A stretch of 59,622 nucleotides of DNA from Lentibacillus populi (lineage in GTDB: Bacteria > Bacillota > Bacilli > Bacillales > Amphibacillaceae): the NCBI GenBank assembly GCA_014642895.1, contig BMJD01000027.1:1-59622 (forward strand). The letters run 5' to 3'. The number at the start of each line of letters is the position of its first letter. Positions within the stretch are counted from its first letter, which is position 1. A program made the translations under genes and the position numbers. This document shows positions 34,377-42,458 of the stretch, piece by piece. The notes beneath the pieces were generated by a model. It did not search any database and was not told where the DNA came from. It was given only the letters and a program-made list of their open reading frames with translations.

Positions 34377-34781
34377 ATTTGGTGCCACCCTTCTATATGA
34401 AACGACCTTTATTATACTATTTTCGGTCCAATTGTAAAGTATTGTGTCTGATTATGAAGAAGGGTGCAATAATAGAGAACTGAACGAATTATGTTTTTAC
34501 CTCAACTTAGTTGCCGTTTCTTCCCAGGTTTATAATTAACAGAAATAATCCCAACTGCAACCAGTGCCAAAGCTCCGATAATAAAAATCGTTAACTGTTC
34601 CCCTTGGATAAAAATTGCCGAAAGAATTGTTCCCGTTACTGGTGTCACAAACTTATAAATGCTAATCTCTCCGGCCTTATTATATTTTAGAATAGAGTAT
34701 TACAGCGCAAACGCGACCGTCGACAGAACTGCCGCATACCTGAGCAGTTGCCTGCCCATTAATGCAAACGGATTTTAAATA
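34348..34781. repeat. Long direct repeat, left copy (terC start plus eamA end)
   Basis: This stretch aligns with 37860-38516 over the terC start, the terC upstream region and the 3' end of eamA, with scattered mismatches. The left copy lacks about 80 bases present at roughly 38397-38480, and the right copy carries a 140-bp insertion. The iron-uptake operon lies between the copies, so the original terC/eamA junction has been duplicated around it. Confidence 0.85.
34500..34781 (-). pseudogene. Truncated 3' fragment of an eamA-type transporter gene
   Basis: On the minus strand this copies the C-terminal part of the EamA gene at 38143-39084 (for example the IISVNYKPGRK end and IFIIGALALVAVG segment) but has an internal deletion, substitutions that break the frame near 34700, and no 5' part. 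It is a by-product of the duplication flanking the iron operon. Confidence 0.75.
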
Positions 34782-34834
34782 AACTTGGCTATTTTTTTTA
34801 AATTTTCGTTGTTATTTATTCATTTATATTGTAA

Positions 34835-34860
34835 TATAATTGATATTGATAATCATTATC
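34835..34860 (+). promoter_or_regulatory. Fur box over the iron-operon promoter
   Basis: GATATTGATAATCATTATC at 34842-34860 matches the 19-bp Fur consensus at 18 positions. It starts two bases after a TATAAT (34835-34840), so iron-loaded Fur would cover the transcription start and shut the transporter operon off in iron-replete cells. Confidence 0.85.
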
Positions 34861-34901
34861 ATCGTTATTTATAGCTATAGTATTTTATTGGAGGTGGGTT
34901 T

Positions 34902-35981
34902 TTGCGTAATAAGAATGGAAACAGAATAAGCCTGAGATACATCTATTATCCAACTATTTTTATTTTGATATGCGCAATTGTATTTTCTGCTATTTTTTCT
35001 GTTTCAATCGGGCAAGTTAATATTCCATTCAAGCAATCGATGGAGATGTTATTGCATGCACTGACAAATGGAAAAATTGGATCCTTAAGTAATAGCAATA
35101 GTGAAGCATACTTAAATATTATTTTACAAGTTAGGATGCCCCGAGTTATTTTCGCTCTCCTTATTGGCATGGGGCTTTCGTTGTGTGGAGTTGTCCTGCA
35201 AGCAGTGGTGCAAAATCCGCTGGCTGATCCGTATATTCTTGGTATTTCATCTGGAGCTTCTCTAGGAGCAACTTTTGCTATTCTTGTTGGATTTGGAAGT
35301 GGCGCGCTTTTATCTCAGTTTGGTGTAGCATTTGGAGCCTTTATCGGAGCGATGATTACTACCATTGCAGTCCTTATATTATCCAGCATAGGTGGTAAAG
35401 CCACATCGGTGAAACTCGTTTTATCAGGGGTTGTGATTGGTGCGTTATGTAGTTCCTTTTCTAGCCTTATTATATATTTTGCTAATGATGCTGAAGGAAT
35501 TAAAACAGTTACCTTTTGGTCCATGGGAAGTTTGGCTTCATCAAGCTGGGTAAAAACCCCTATCATGGCGGTAGTAGTTTTAGGTGGGTGTCTTTTGTTT
35601 CTATTTCAACATCGGGTGTTGAATACAATGCTGTTAGGGGATGAATCCGCCATTACACTTGGAATTAACTTAAGTGCCTATCGGAAACTTTACATGGTTA
35701 TCACCGCTCTTATCACTGGAACAATGGTTGCATATGCAGGAATGGTTGGTTTTGTCGGGCTTATCATCCCTCATATATGCAGAGGTATTTTTGGTGCTGA
35801 TCATAAACGATTAATACCAGGAACGCTTCTGTTAGGGGGTCTATTTTTAATTTGGTGCGATATCTTGTCTAGAACGTTAATACATAATGTTGAATTGCCA
35901 ATTGGAATCATTACATCCGTGATTGGCGCGCCATTATTCATCTATATATTAGTTAAAAAAGGCTATAATTTTGGAGGGTAG
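34902..35981 (+). CDS. Iron-complex ABC transporter permease (FecCD family)
   Basis: A 359-residue permease with about ten membrane helices. FecCD-type segments are VRMPRVIFALLIGMGLSLCG, NPLADPYILGISSGASLGA and FVGLIIPHICRGIFGADHKR, the last being the loop that contacts the ATPase. It starts at a TTG eight bases after GGAGGTGGG. It is the first gene of a three-gene operon (permease, ATPase, binding protein) under a Fur box. One permease gene implies a homodimeric channel. The operon is more AT-rich than its neighbours, in keeping with transfer. Confidence 0.92.
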   Translation: MRNKNGNRISLRYIYYPTIFILICAIVFSAIFSVSIGQVNIPFKQSMEMLLHALTNGKIGSLSNSNSEAYLNIILQVRMPRVIFALLIGMGLSLCGVVLQAVVQNPLADPYILGISSGASLGATFAILVGFGSGALLSQFGVAFGAFIGAMITTIAVLILSSIGGKATSVKLVLSGVVIGALCSSFSSLIIYFANDAEGIKTVTFWSMGSLASSSWVKTPIMAVVVLGGCLLFLFQHRVLNTMLLGDESAITLGINLSAYRKLYMVITALITGTMVAYAGMVGFVGLIIPHICRGIFGADHKRLIPGTLLLGGLFLIWCDILSRTLIHNVELPIGIITSVIGAPLFIYILVKKGYNFGG

Positions 35982-35984
35982 AAA

Positions 35985-36746
35985 ATGGAATTGGTTGCAA
36001 AGGAAATGGAAGTAAGAATTGGTAAAAAAGAAATTGTAAAAAATATTTCAATTCAAGTTAGAAAACAACAATTTGTGGGAGTTATTGGACCAAATGGATG
36101 TGGAAAGTCAACGCTATTAAAGAGTATCTATAAAAGTCTAATTCCTCATAAAGGCACAGTGTTTTTAGATGATCTAGATGTATTAAATACTTCCCAAAAA
36201 AAGATTTCACAACGACTAGGTGTAGTGGGTCAATTTAATGAAATGAATTTTGATTTGACCGTACACCAAATGGTTATGTTAGGTAGAACTCCACATAAAA
36301 AATTGCTCGAGTCAGATAAACAGGGAGATTTTACGATTGTGGAGGAAGCTTTAACACGAACAAATTTACTTGATTACAAGGATCGTAGTTTTTTATCACT
36401 GTCCGGTGGTGAAAAACAAAGAGTTATTTTAGCAAGAACAATTGCTCAGCAACCAAAATTTATGATTTTGGATGAGCCCACAAATCACTTAGATATTCGA
36501 TATCAAATTGAAATATTAACATGTGTTAAGGAATTAAATATTGGTGTGCTGGCAGCCCTTCATGATCTAGAAATGGCAGCACATTACTGTGATTATCTTT
36601 ATGCCATAAAACATGGCGAAGTATATGCACATGGTACACCAGAAGAGGTATTAACACCTGAAACCATCGAAGCTTTATATCGAATAAAGTGCCAAACGTA
36701 TATTAATCCTATTACAAATGGATTAGGTTTTGCATATCAAATATAA
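35985..36746 (+). CDS. Iron-complex ABC transporter ATPase
   Basis: A 253-residue ABC ATPase with Walker A GPNGCGKSTLL (about 36-46), Q-loop VVGQFNE, signature SLSGGEKQRV, Walker B KFMILDEPTNHLD and the H-loop in AALHDLEMAAHYC. It is of the FepC/BtuD type that energises siderophore, heme or cobalamin uptake. Four bases separate it from the permease and 17 from the binding protein. GGAGGG precedes the ATG. Confidence 0.92.
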   Translation: MELVAKEMEVRIGKKEIVKNISIQVRKQQFVGVIGPNGCGKSTLLKSIYKSLIPHKGTVFLDDLDVLNTSQKKISQRLGVVGQFNEMNFDLTVHQMVMLGRTPHKKLLESDKQGDFTIVEEALTRTNLLDYKDRSFLSLSGGEKQRVILARTIAQQPKFMILDEPTNHLDIRYQIEILTCVKELNIGVLAALHDLEMAAHYCDYLYAIKHGEVYAHGTPEEVLTPETIEALYRIKCQTYINPITNGLGFAYQI

Positions 36747-36763
36747 ACTAGGAGGATACGAAA

Positions 36764-37780
36764 ATGATAAAGAAATTATTACTTGGGGTTACTTTAATAG
36801 TCATATTAACAGCTTGTGGAACGCAAAGTGGTTCAGAAGAGGAAACGCAAACCAAAAAGCATTACCCACTTACGATTGAAAATTATACGAAAGCGGAAGG
36901 CGGAACCACTTGGGAAAAGAAAGATCAAGTATTTGATAAAGCACCGGAACGAATCATGGCAAATACTAGACCAGCAGCAGAATTGTTATTACATTTAGGA
37001 TTAGGTGTCAAAATTGTTGGGGTAGGTGCAAGCTTTGGAGCACCGGATAAAGCTGTAGAAGAAGAATACTCAAAATTAAATATATTAAGTGATGCATATG
37101 TTGGAAAAGAGGTTACATTAGGAACAGACCCTGATTTAGTCTATGGACGAGGTGGTTTATTTGAAAATGCTGATTGGGGAGTAGGAACAGTTGATACTCT
37201 TAACGATATGGGAATTAATACGTATGTACTTGAATCTTCTATTAGTGGAGCAACATATGATTCAATCTATAAAGACATTGAAAACTTAGGTAAAATTTTT
37301 AATGTACAAGATAAAGCTGATAGTTTTATAAAAGAGTTAAAGGATAGAGAAGAATCTATTACTTCTAAATTAGATAGTATTAAAGAGGAAAAAACATTTG
37401 CTTATTTACATACAACCGACCCAAATGACATTACTATTTATTCGGCTAGTAGTAAAGATGAAACATTCTTTAATGACGTATTCAGTATGATTAAATTAGA
37501 TAATGTGTTCAAAGATGAGAACGGGGAGATTAGTATCGAAATGCTTATTGAAGCTGATCCAGATGTATTAATCATTCCAATGTGGGTGGATAATGATCCG
37601 GCAAAAGCTGATAAGGTAAAAGAAGGCCTTTATGCCAATCCAAAACTATCAAGTATGAAAGCAATAAAAAACAAGCAAATATATGCAGTTGATTACAATT
37701 ATATGTTTGGATATGGCTATAACTCAATTGATGGAATGGAAATTTTAGCTAAAGAAATGTATCCAGACTTATTTAAATAG
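36764..37780 (+). CDS. Iron-complex substrate-binding lipoprotein
   Basis: A 338-residue lipoprotein: signal peptide with lipobox LTAC (Cys18 becomes the lipid anchor), then a class III periplasmic-binding fold with two lobes joined by a long helix (about 178-203). It has RIMANTRPAAELLLHLGL at the start of the first lobe, VTLGTDPDLVYGRGG, and the second-lobe EADPDVLIIPMW. It captures the ferric complex outside the membrane and passes it to the permease. The ligand (siderophore, heme or B12) cannot be read, but the Fur box favours iron. AGGAGG precedes the ATG. Confidence 0.9.
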   Translation: MIKKLLLGVTLIVILTACGTQSGSEEETQTKKHYPLTIENYTKAEGGTTWEKKDQVFDKAPERIMANTRPAAELLLHLGLGVKIVGVGASFGAPDKAVEEEYSKLNILSDAYVGKEVTLGTDPDLVYGRGGLFENADWGVGTVDTLNDMGINTYVLESSISGATYDSIYKDIENLGKIFNVQDKADSFIKELKDREESITSKLDSIKEEKTFAYLHTTDPNDITIYSASSKDETFFNDVFSMIKLDNVFKDENGEISIEMLIEADPDVLIIPMWVDNDPAKADKVKEGLYANPKLSSMKAIKNKQIYAVDYNYMFGYGYNSIDGMEILAKEMYPDLFK

Positions 37781-37859
37781 AATGCTAATACGTTGAAGTG
37801 TTGTCGACACAATATTAATTGCTAATGTCGATCAAATACTTTTCAAGATTTCAGTCGAT

Positions 37860-38516
37860 GATTCAGATGTAAATTCAATACCTAGCCCAAGTTTCGACTT
37901 GAACCTTTGACGGGATTTCCATTTTTTATTTGTATTTTCAAAAACACAAATGTTTATAATTCAACGTTTTGAAGTATGAAAAAGCAGTTTTTGATGGGTT
38001 TTTATCAAAAACTGCCGAAACTTTGGCTAGCAAATTTGGTGCCACCCTTCTATATGAAACGACCTTTATTATATTTCGGCCCAATTGTAAAGTATTGTGT
38101 CCGATTATGAAGATGGGTGCATTAATAGAGAACTTAAACGAATTACATTTTTACTTCAGCTTGCCGTTTCCTTCCAGGTTTATAATTAACAGAAATAATC
38201 CCAACTGCAACTAGTGCCAAAGCTCCGATAATAAAAATCGTTAACTGTTCCCCAGGGATAAAAATTGCCGAAAGAATCGTTCCCGATACTGGGGTCACAA
38301 ATTTATAAATACTGACCTCCCCGGCTTTGTTATATTTTAGGATAGAGTACCATAACGCAAACGCTACCGCCGATAGAAGCGCCGCATACCCGAGCAGCCC
38401 CCATCCAAGTGGTGTAAAGCTAATAGCGCCAGGTTTCAATTGCGGAACACCAATCAACAGCATAAGGACAGAACCAATCGTAAGCTGCCAGCCTGTTAGT
38501 GCGAACGGATGAATTC
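37860..38516. repeat. Long direct repeat, right copy
   Basis: Counterpart of 34348-34781. It contains only the first codons of a terC copy, interrupted by the 140-bp element at 37887-38026, then the old terC upstream region and the intact 3' end of the eamA gene. The terC part here is dead. Confidence 0.8.
37887..38026. mobile_element. MITE-like insertion with 5-bp target duplication
   Basis: 140 bp bounded by near-perfect inverted repeats, CCAAGTTTCG at the left and CGAAACTTTGG at the right, and flanked on both sides by CTAGC (37882-37886 and 38027-38031). The uninterrupted version of the site exists at 34380 in the left direct-repeat copy, which proves the insertion boundaries. Inside is a perfect 12-bp hairpin, GCAGTTTTTGAT / ATCAAAAACTGC. 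There is no coding frame. The parent transposase family is not known to me. Confidence 0.8.
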
Positions 38517-39084
38517 CCAGTGCCAGTTCCTTCGCCATAATCGCACCGATGGCTCCGGTAAGTGCTGCTAAAATCATAAACCCTTCCCCAGTTAATGTGA
38601 AACTAAGCTGAAATTCCTGTCCCCAATTGGCAACAATAATTCCGCAGAAACCAGCAACAAGGCCGATTGCTTTTGGCCAGTTCAAGCGATCATTGGAATA
38701 GAAAAAATGTGCCAGCAATACGGTAAAAAATGTGCCGCTTGCTGATAGGAGCGCTCCTTTCATACCGGATGTATTTGCTAATCCATTATAAAAGAAAAAA
38801 TATTGCAAAGCCGTTTGCACAACCCCGAAAATAACGAGAAACATCGCCTGCCTTTTTGTAACGAGCAGGGCCTTTGGTTTGGCAATCAGCATTCCGACTA
38901 ACAACATAAGCCCAGCAAGTAAAAAACGCATTCCAGCAAACACGATTTTTGCTATCGTATCATCCGCAGCCATTTGTAATTCTTCATAACTTATCTTTAA
39001 AACCGGAAAAGCACTGCCCCACAAAATTGAGCAAAAAATAGCAATGCTTATCACGATCCATTTTTGTGTTAAATAATGCTTCAA
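38143..39084 (-). CDS. EamA/DMT-family transporter
   Basis: About 314 residues with ten hydrophobic helices arranged as two EamA repeats (roughly 1-150 and 155-305). CSILWGSAFPVLKI marks the first repeat and ALTGAIGAIMAKELALG the second, with a positively charged C-terminus (NYKPGRKRQAEVKM). Such carriers export or import small metabolites; the substrate is unknown. I favour the TTG at 39084, eight bases after GGAG; ATGs at 39093 and 39102 are in frame but lack a spaced ribosome site. Its 3' end is duplicated at 34500-34781. Confidence 0.83.
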   Translation of the reverse strand: MKHYLTQKWIVISIAIFCSILWGSAFPVLKISYEELQMAADDTIAKIVFAGMRFLLAGLMLLVGMLIAKPKALLVTKRQAMFLVIFGVVQTALQYFFFYNGLANTSGMKGALLSASGTFFTVLLAHFFYSNDRLNWPKAIGLVAGFCGIIVANWGQEFQLSFTLTGEGFMILAALTGAIGAIMAKELALGIHPFALTGWQLTIGSVLMLLIGVPQLKPGAISFTPLGWGLLGYAALLSAVAFALWYSILKYNKAGEVSIYKFVTPVSGTILSAIFIPGEQLTIFIIGALALVAVGIISVNYKPGRKRQAEVKM

Positions 39085-39119
39085 ATCATCCATCTCCCAC
39101 ATTCACGCTATCAACACCG

Positions 39120-40172
39120 TTAGCGAACATTCTCATCCATATGCACAAACGGCAAATCGGTATCAACCTCTCCTAAAACCCGCTTGATCGTAAACGCTTC
39201 CCCTTCAAGCCATTTGGCAAAATCGAATATAACCGGCTCCCGATCGCCGCCTAACGCAAACCATGCCTTTTTTTGCTTCGGAAAATACCCGGATGTATGA
39301 ATTGTCCCGGACCAGTTTTTATATTGCTTGGAAAAAACACCGTTGTCCGTACCATTCAGCATACGAAACGCCTGGTATCCATCTATAATAGTGTGTTGTT
39401 GCATCTCCATTACCTCCATTCGTTTATACGAATCGGTAAGGTGGTGACGATTTTCATCTTTTAGCAATTCAAAATGGTTTGTACAAACGTTTGATTGACG
39501 TACCTCTACCTTTCTTGGTGTTGCCTCAACGATAAACGTTTCTCCCTTCTGATCAAGCAACGTATAACTAAACGAATGACGATGTGGAATCTTTTTCAGC
39601 ATCGCAATTCCTTCATCAACCGTCGCACAGTTCTCCAGAATGATTCTGCCAATCATATTACAAATAAATCCGTCTCCAGGCTTTTTTCGATGCATAAAAT
39701 TATAACCCATTACAAGACCTTTTTCATTCATACCGTCCATTCGTCCTGTTATGCGCTGTGACGGCCCAATGACTGCATACCCTTGATCAGAAGGTTGAAA
39801 AACAGTGTAGCGCCCTTCATATGTTTTCGGATGGTAATCATAATTACGGATCATATAATTAGAACCAGTAAAAATAGAACATCCACTCTTCACATACTCC
39901 AGCCGGTAGCCGCCAAATTCCTTCAGTACGTCCTCCATTGTCCATTCCAGTGCATCCTGCAAACCACGCAGTTCATCCCAAATACCAGGGGCAAATGCTT
40001 GTATGGCCTGCTTTGTCTCCTCTATATCAATCGTAAAACGTGGTCTTCTAATCTTCCACTGTTTTTCCCGATTTTTTACAGTTAATGAATCCTTTAACAG
40101 TACACCCTGTTTGTATCCAAACGCATAATGTGTACCACGAAATTGAATCATATCGCTAAAAATCTTCTTCAA
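39120..40172 (-). CDS. C45-type Ntn-hydrolase (acyl-CoA:6-APA acyltransferase-like)
   Basis: A 350-residue protein of the peptidase C45/choloylglycine-hydrolase superfamily. The putative nucleophile is the Cys in VKSGCSIFTGSNYMIRNYD, followed by TGRMDGMNEKGLVMGYNFMHRK, both typical of self-processing Ntn enzymes that cleave amide bonds. The start is the TTG at 40172, eight bases after AAGGGGG. The frame continues upstream to 40310, but that part is the translation of a repeat element and should not be included. Substrate is unknown; N-acyl amino acids or peptides are possible. Confidence 0.78.
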   Translation of the reverse strand: MKKIFSDMIQFRGTHYAFGYKQGVLLKDSLTVKNREKQWKIRRPRFTIDIEETKQAIQAFAPGIWDELRGLQDALEWTMEDVLKEFGGYRLEYVKSGCSIFTGSNYMIRNYDYHPKTYEGRYTVFQPSDQGYAVIGPSQRITGRMDGMNEKGLVMGYNFMHRKKPGDGFICNMIGRIILENCATVDEGIAMLKKIPHRHSFSYTLLDQKGETFIVEATPRKVEVRQSNVCTNHFELLKDENRHHLTDSYKRMEVMEMQQHTIIDGYQAFRMLNGTDNGVFSKQYKNWSGTIHTSGYFPKQKKAWFALGGDREPVIFDFAKWLEGEAFTIKRVLGEVDTDLPFVHMDENVR

Positions 40173-40219
40173 AACGACAACCCCCTTTATTATTTTGGCT
40201 TCAATTAATTTAAAGAGGA

Positions 40220-40430
40220 TGTTCAAAAAGTCCGGTAAAAATGACACTTCGGGATAGGGGATCTTCGACTCAGTTCCGACACGTCCTGTGTCGAACGTCG
40301 AAGTCACCACATCCTGTGGAAGCTCGTTGGCTTGTTTCTGCGCTGCTCATGTATCTATTTGCATACACTGCGCTGCTCGAAACTACACCGCCTCGAACTT
40401 CTTGGTCCTTTTTATCCTCCTTTTTGAACA
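40220..40430. repeat. 211-bp element with 11-bp terminal inverted repeats
   Basis: It is bounded by TGTTCAAAAAG (40220-40230) and CTTTTTGAACA (40420-40430). Inside are strong hairpins: TTCGAC...GTCGAA enclosing CGACAC/GTGTCG, and CCACATCCTGTGG, plus two GCGCTGCTC direct repeats. It has no ribosome site or plausible gene although both strands stay open for long stretches. No obvious target duplication is present. It looks like a non-autonomous mobile or structured repeat. Confidence 0.7.
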
Positions 40431-40454
40431 CGTACTTAAAACTCGGAAATTATA

Positions 40455-40522
40455 AATACCGAATATGCTTAAATGTGCCACGTCCAGCTCCTGCCGCTAA
40501 ACGGGCACCTCCACTTTTGTTA
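40455..40522 (-). repeat. Structured intergenic repeat, copy C (deletion derivative)
   Basis: On the minus strand it contains CCCGTTTAGCG joined almost directly to GGAGCTGGACGTGGC, i.e. the two ends of copies A and B without the middle. It lies next to the 211-bp element. Confidence 0.6.
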
Positions 40523-40617
40523 ATAGTACAAGTTTATAAGAAATCGGGGAAAAGTGAAACCAATCAAGCTTCGTTTTCGTATGAATCTGGCGTAAGAACA
40601 CTATAGGAGCTGAGACT

Positions 40618-42333
40618 ATGACAGGAATTTTAACAACAACTATCCTAGCTTTCATCATGTACATTGTATTAGCAGGTATTTTGATTGCGAAAAACAGTCA
40701 TCGCAAAGGTACGTTCAAGGCCGCATTACTTATTTTTATCTTTCTTTTCATTATAGGAAGTGTTTCTAATTACATTATATTATTACCGATAACAGTACCA
40801 AATATGGTAATTGCCAATACCGGCATTGCACTTGTCGGGATTTTTCTATTATATGGAGTTACATCGGTAAAAACGAAGAAGAAAAAAATAGGTTCCTATG
40901 AAGCAGCATTGGGCCTGGTGATTCTTTTAGGAGTCATCGCTATACCAACCGTTTTTGTGCTTGGAATTTTTACAGTGGATGATACGTATCAATCTATCGA
41001 CAAACAGGAAGTTGCAGAAGCGAAACCATTAAACAAAGACGATACGCCCATTACTGTATCTCCTGAATTCGCGCGAAACAAAGTACAAAAATCGATGAGT
41101 GTTGTACCTAATACACAATTTTACGACTTAGGTAAATTACAGGTGCAAAGAGTGGGTGAAGACATTGTTTTCGTTGCACCCGTTGAATTCACAGGATTAT
41201 GGAAATATTTCCGTGGAAAAGAAACAGCGGGGTATTTTATGATATCGGCAACTGATATTAATGCCCAGCCGAAGTTTTATGACAGCAAAATGAAATATAC
41301 CAATTCAAGCTATTTTAATCATAATATCGAACGCACGATTTATGCTGAATTTCCCAATTATATTCAAAGTGGTGAGCCGCAAATTGAGGTTGATGATGAT
41401 GGAAAGCCCTGGTATGTGCAAACATTATATAAACCTATCGGCGTGACAAATAAACCGGATATGAAAGACATGAAAGTAGCTGTGGTTGATCCGGTTACGA
41501 GTAAAACAGTTGCATACGATATGAACAAAGCACCGGACTTCATTGACAGTCCATTAAGTTCAGAAATGGCAACAGACGAAAACAATTATTTTGGTAAATA
41601 TGTTCATGGATGGCTAAACTCCTTATTTGGTAAAAAGGATGTAAAAATTCCAAATGACTCCGGAACAGAAAGCAGTGTAACGCCGGTATTCGACGAAAAT
41701 GGGGATATGTATTACTTTACCGATATGGCATCACCAAAAGAAAACATTGATTCTGCACTTGGTTATACGTTAATTAATGCACGTACAGGTGAATTAACCT
41801 ATTACAACAGTAAAAAGAATAGCGGCATTATGGATAGTAAAGGTGCTAAGGAAATTGTTAATAAGGAATTTCCGGAGAAAAAATGGGAAGGATCCATGCC
41901 GATTTTATACAACATTGACGGAAACCCTACATGGGTTGTGAATGTTCTGGATCCGAATGGTTTATTTAAAAAATATGCGTACATCAAGGCCGCTGACTCT
42001 GATTTTGTTGTATTCGGTGATACAGCAAGAGAAACGTTGGAATCCTACCGCCTTGCATTAGCACAGGACCCAAGTAACGTGGAAGCAACTGGAGAAAGCG
42101 CATTGGAGGAAATAACCGGCGAGGTTGATCGCGCCATCGTTACGACCCAAAAAGCAGGCCAGGTCATTCAGTTTCTGTTAAAAGGGGATAAAACCGTTTA
42201 TACAATTAATGCCGGAAAAGCTCCATTGTCATTATTTCTGCAACAAGGAGATAAGGTGAAGCTGAAGGCTAACATCCGCGATAATGGCACAGGAATCGTT
42301 GATACAATTGAGATTGAAGGATTGACGGAGTAG
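40618..42333 (+). CDS. Large membrane-anchored protein of unknown function
   Basis: A 571-residue protein. Three to four hydrophobic helices fill residues 1-130 (about 5-25, 35-57, 62-82, 95-120), then some 440 residues without helices face one side of the membrane, most likely outside. The soluble part has aromatic- and Gly-rich beta segments (DGKPWYVQTLYKP, GNPTWVVNVLDPNG, GYTLINARTGELTYY) reminiscent of PepSY-type repeats, and a C-terminal small beta domain (about 480-571). I do not recognise a named family. AGGAG precedes the ATG; the gene is monocistronic. Confidence 0.68.
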   Translation: MTGILTTTILAFIMYIVLAGILIAKNSHRKGTFKAALLIFIFLFIIGSVSNYIILLPITVPNMVIANTGIALVGIFLLYGVTSVKTKKKKIGSYEAALGLVILLGVIAIPTVFVLGIFTVDDTYQSIDKQEVAEAKPLNKDDTPITVSPEFARNKVQKSMSVVPNTQFYDLGKLQVQRVGEDIVFVAPVEFTGLWKYFRGKETAGYFMISATDINAQPKFYDSKMKYTNSSYFNHNIERTIYAEFPNYIQSGEPQIEVDDDGKPWYVQTLYKPIGVTNKPDMKDMKVAVVDPVTSKTVAYDMNKAPDFIDSPLSSEMATDENNYFGKYVHGWLNSLFGKKDVKIPNDSGTESSVTPVFDENGDMYYFTDMASPKENIDSALGYTLINARTGELTYYNSKKNSGIMDSKGAKEIVNKEFPEKKWEGSMPILYNIDGNPTWVVNVLDPNGLFKKYAYIKAADSDFVVFGDTARETLESYRLALAQDPSNVEATGESALEEITGEVDRAIVTTQKAGQVIQFLLKGDKTVYTINAGKAPLSLFLQQGDKVKLKANIRDNGTGIVDTIEIEGLTE

Positions 42334-42416
42334 GGTGCAGGATAGTACATGCCTGATTTTCATGAATTTTAGGGGAGTGCACTTCAGTCGATTAATTCCA
42401 TTACACAATAGCTATA

Positions 42417-42449
42417 GAAAAGCCTAAGGATGTGCTCTTAGGCTTTTTC
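42417..42449. terminator. Bidirectional intrinsic terminator
   Basis: AGCCTAAG / CTTAGGCT stem with an eight-base loop, flanked by AAAA and TTTTT. It serves both the 571-residue protein gene and the convergent yfmR gene. Confidence 0.8.
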
Positions 42450-42458
42450 TATCAACTA

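Noticed and set aside
34377-34500. yybP-ykoY (Mn2+) riboswitch before the TerC-family gene
   Set aside because: No conserved aptamer blocks were found in the upstream DNA.
40173-40310. N-terminal extension of the C45-type hydrolase
   Set aside because: This stretch is the translation of the 211-bp repeat; a TTG with AAGGGGG at 40172 is the better start.
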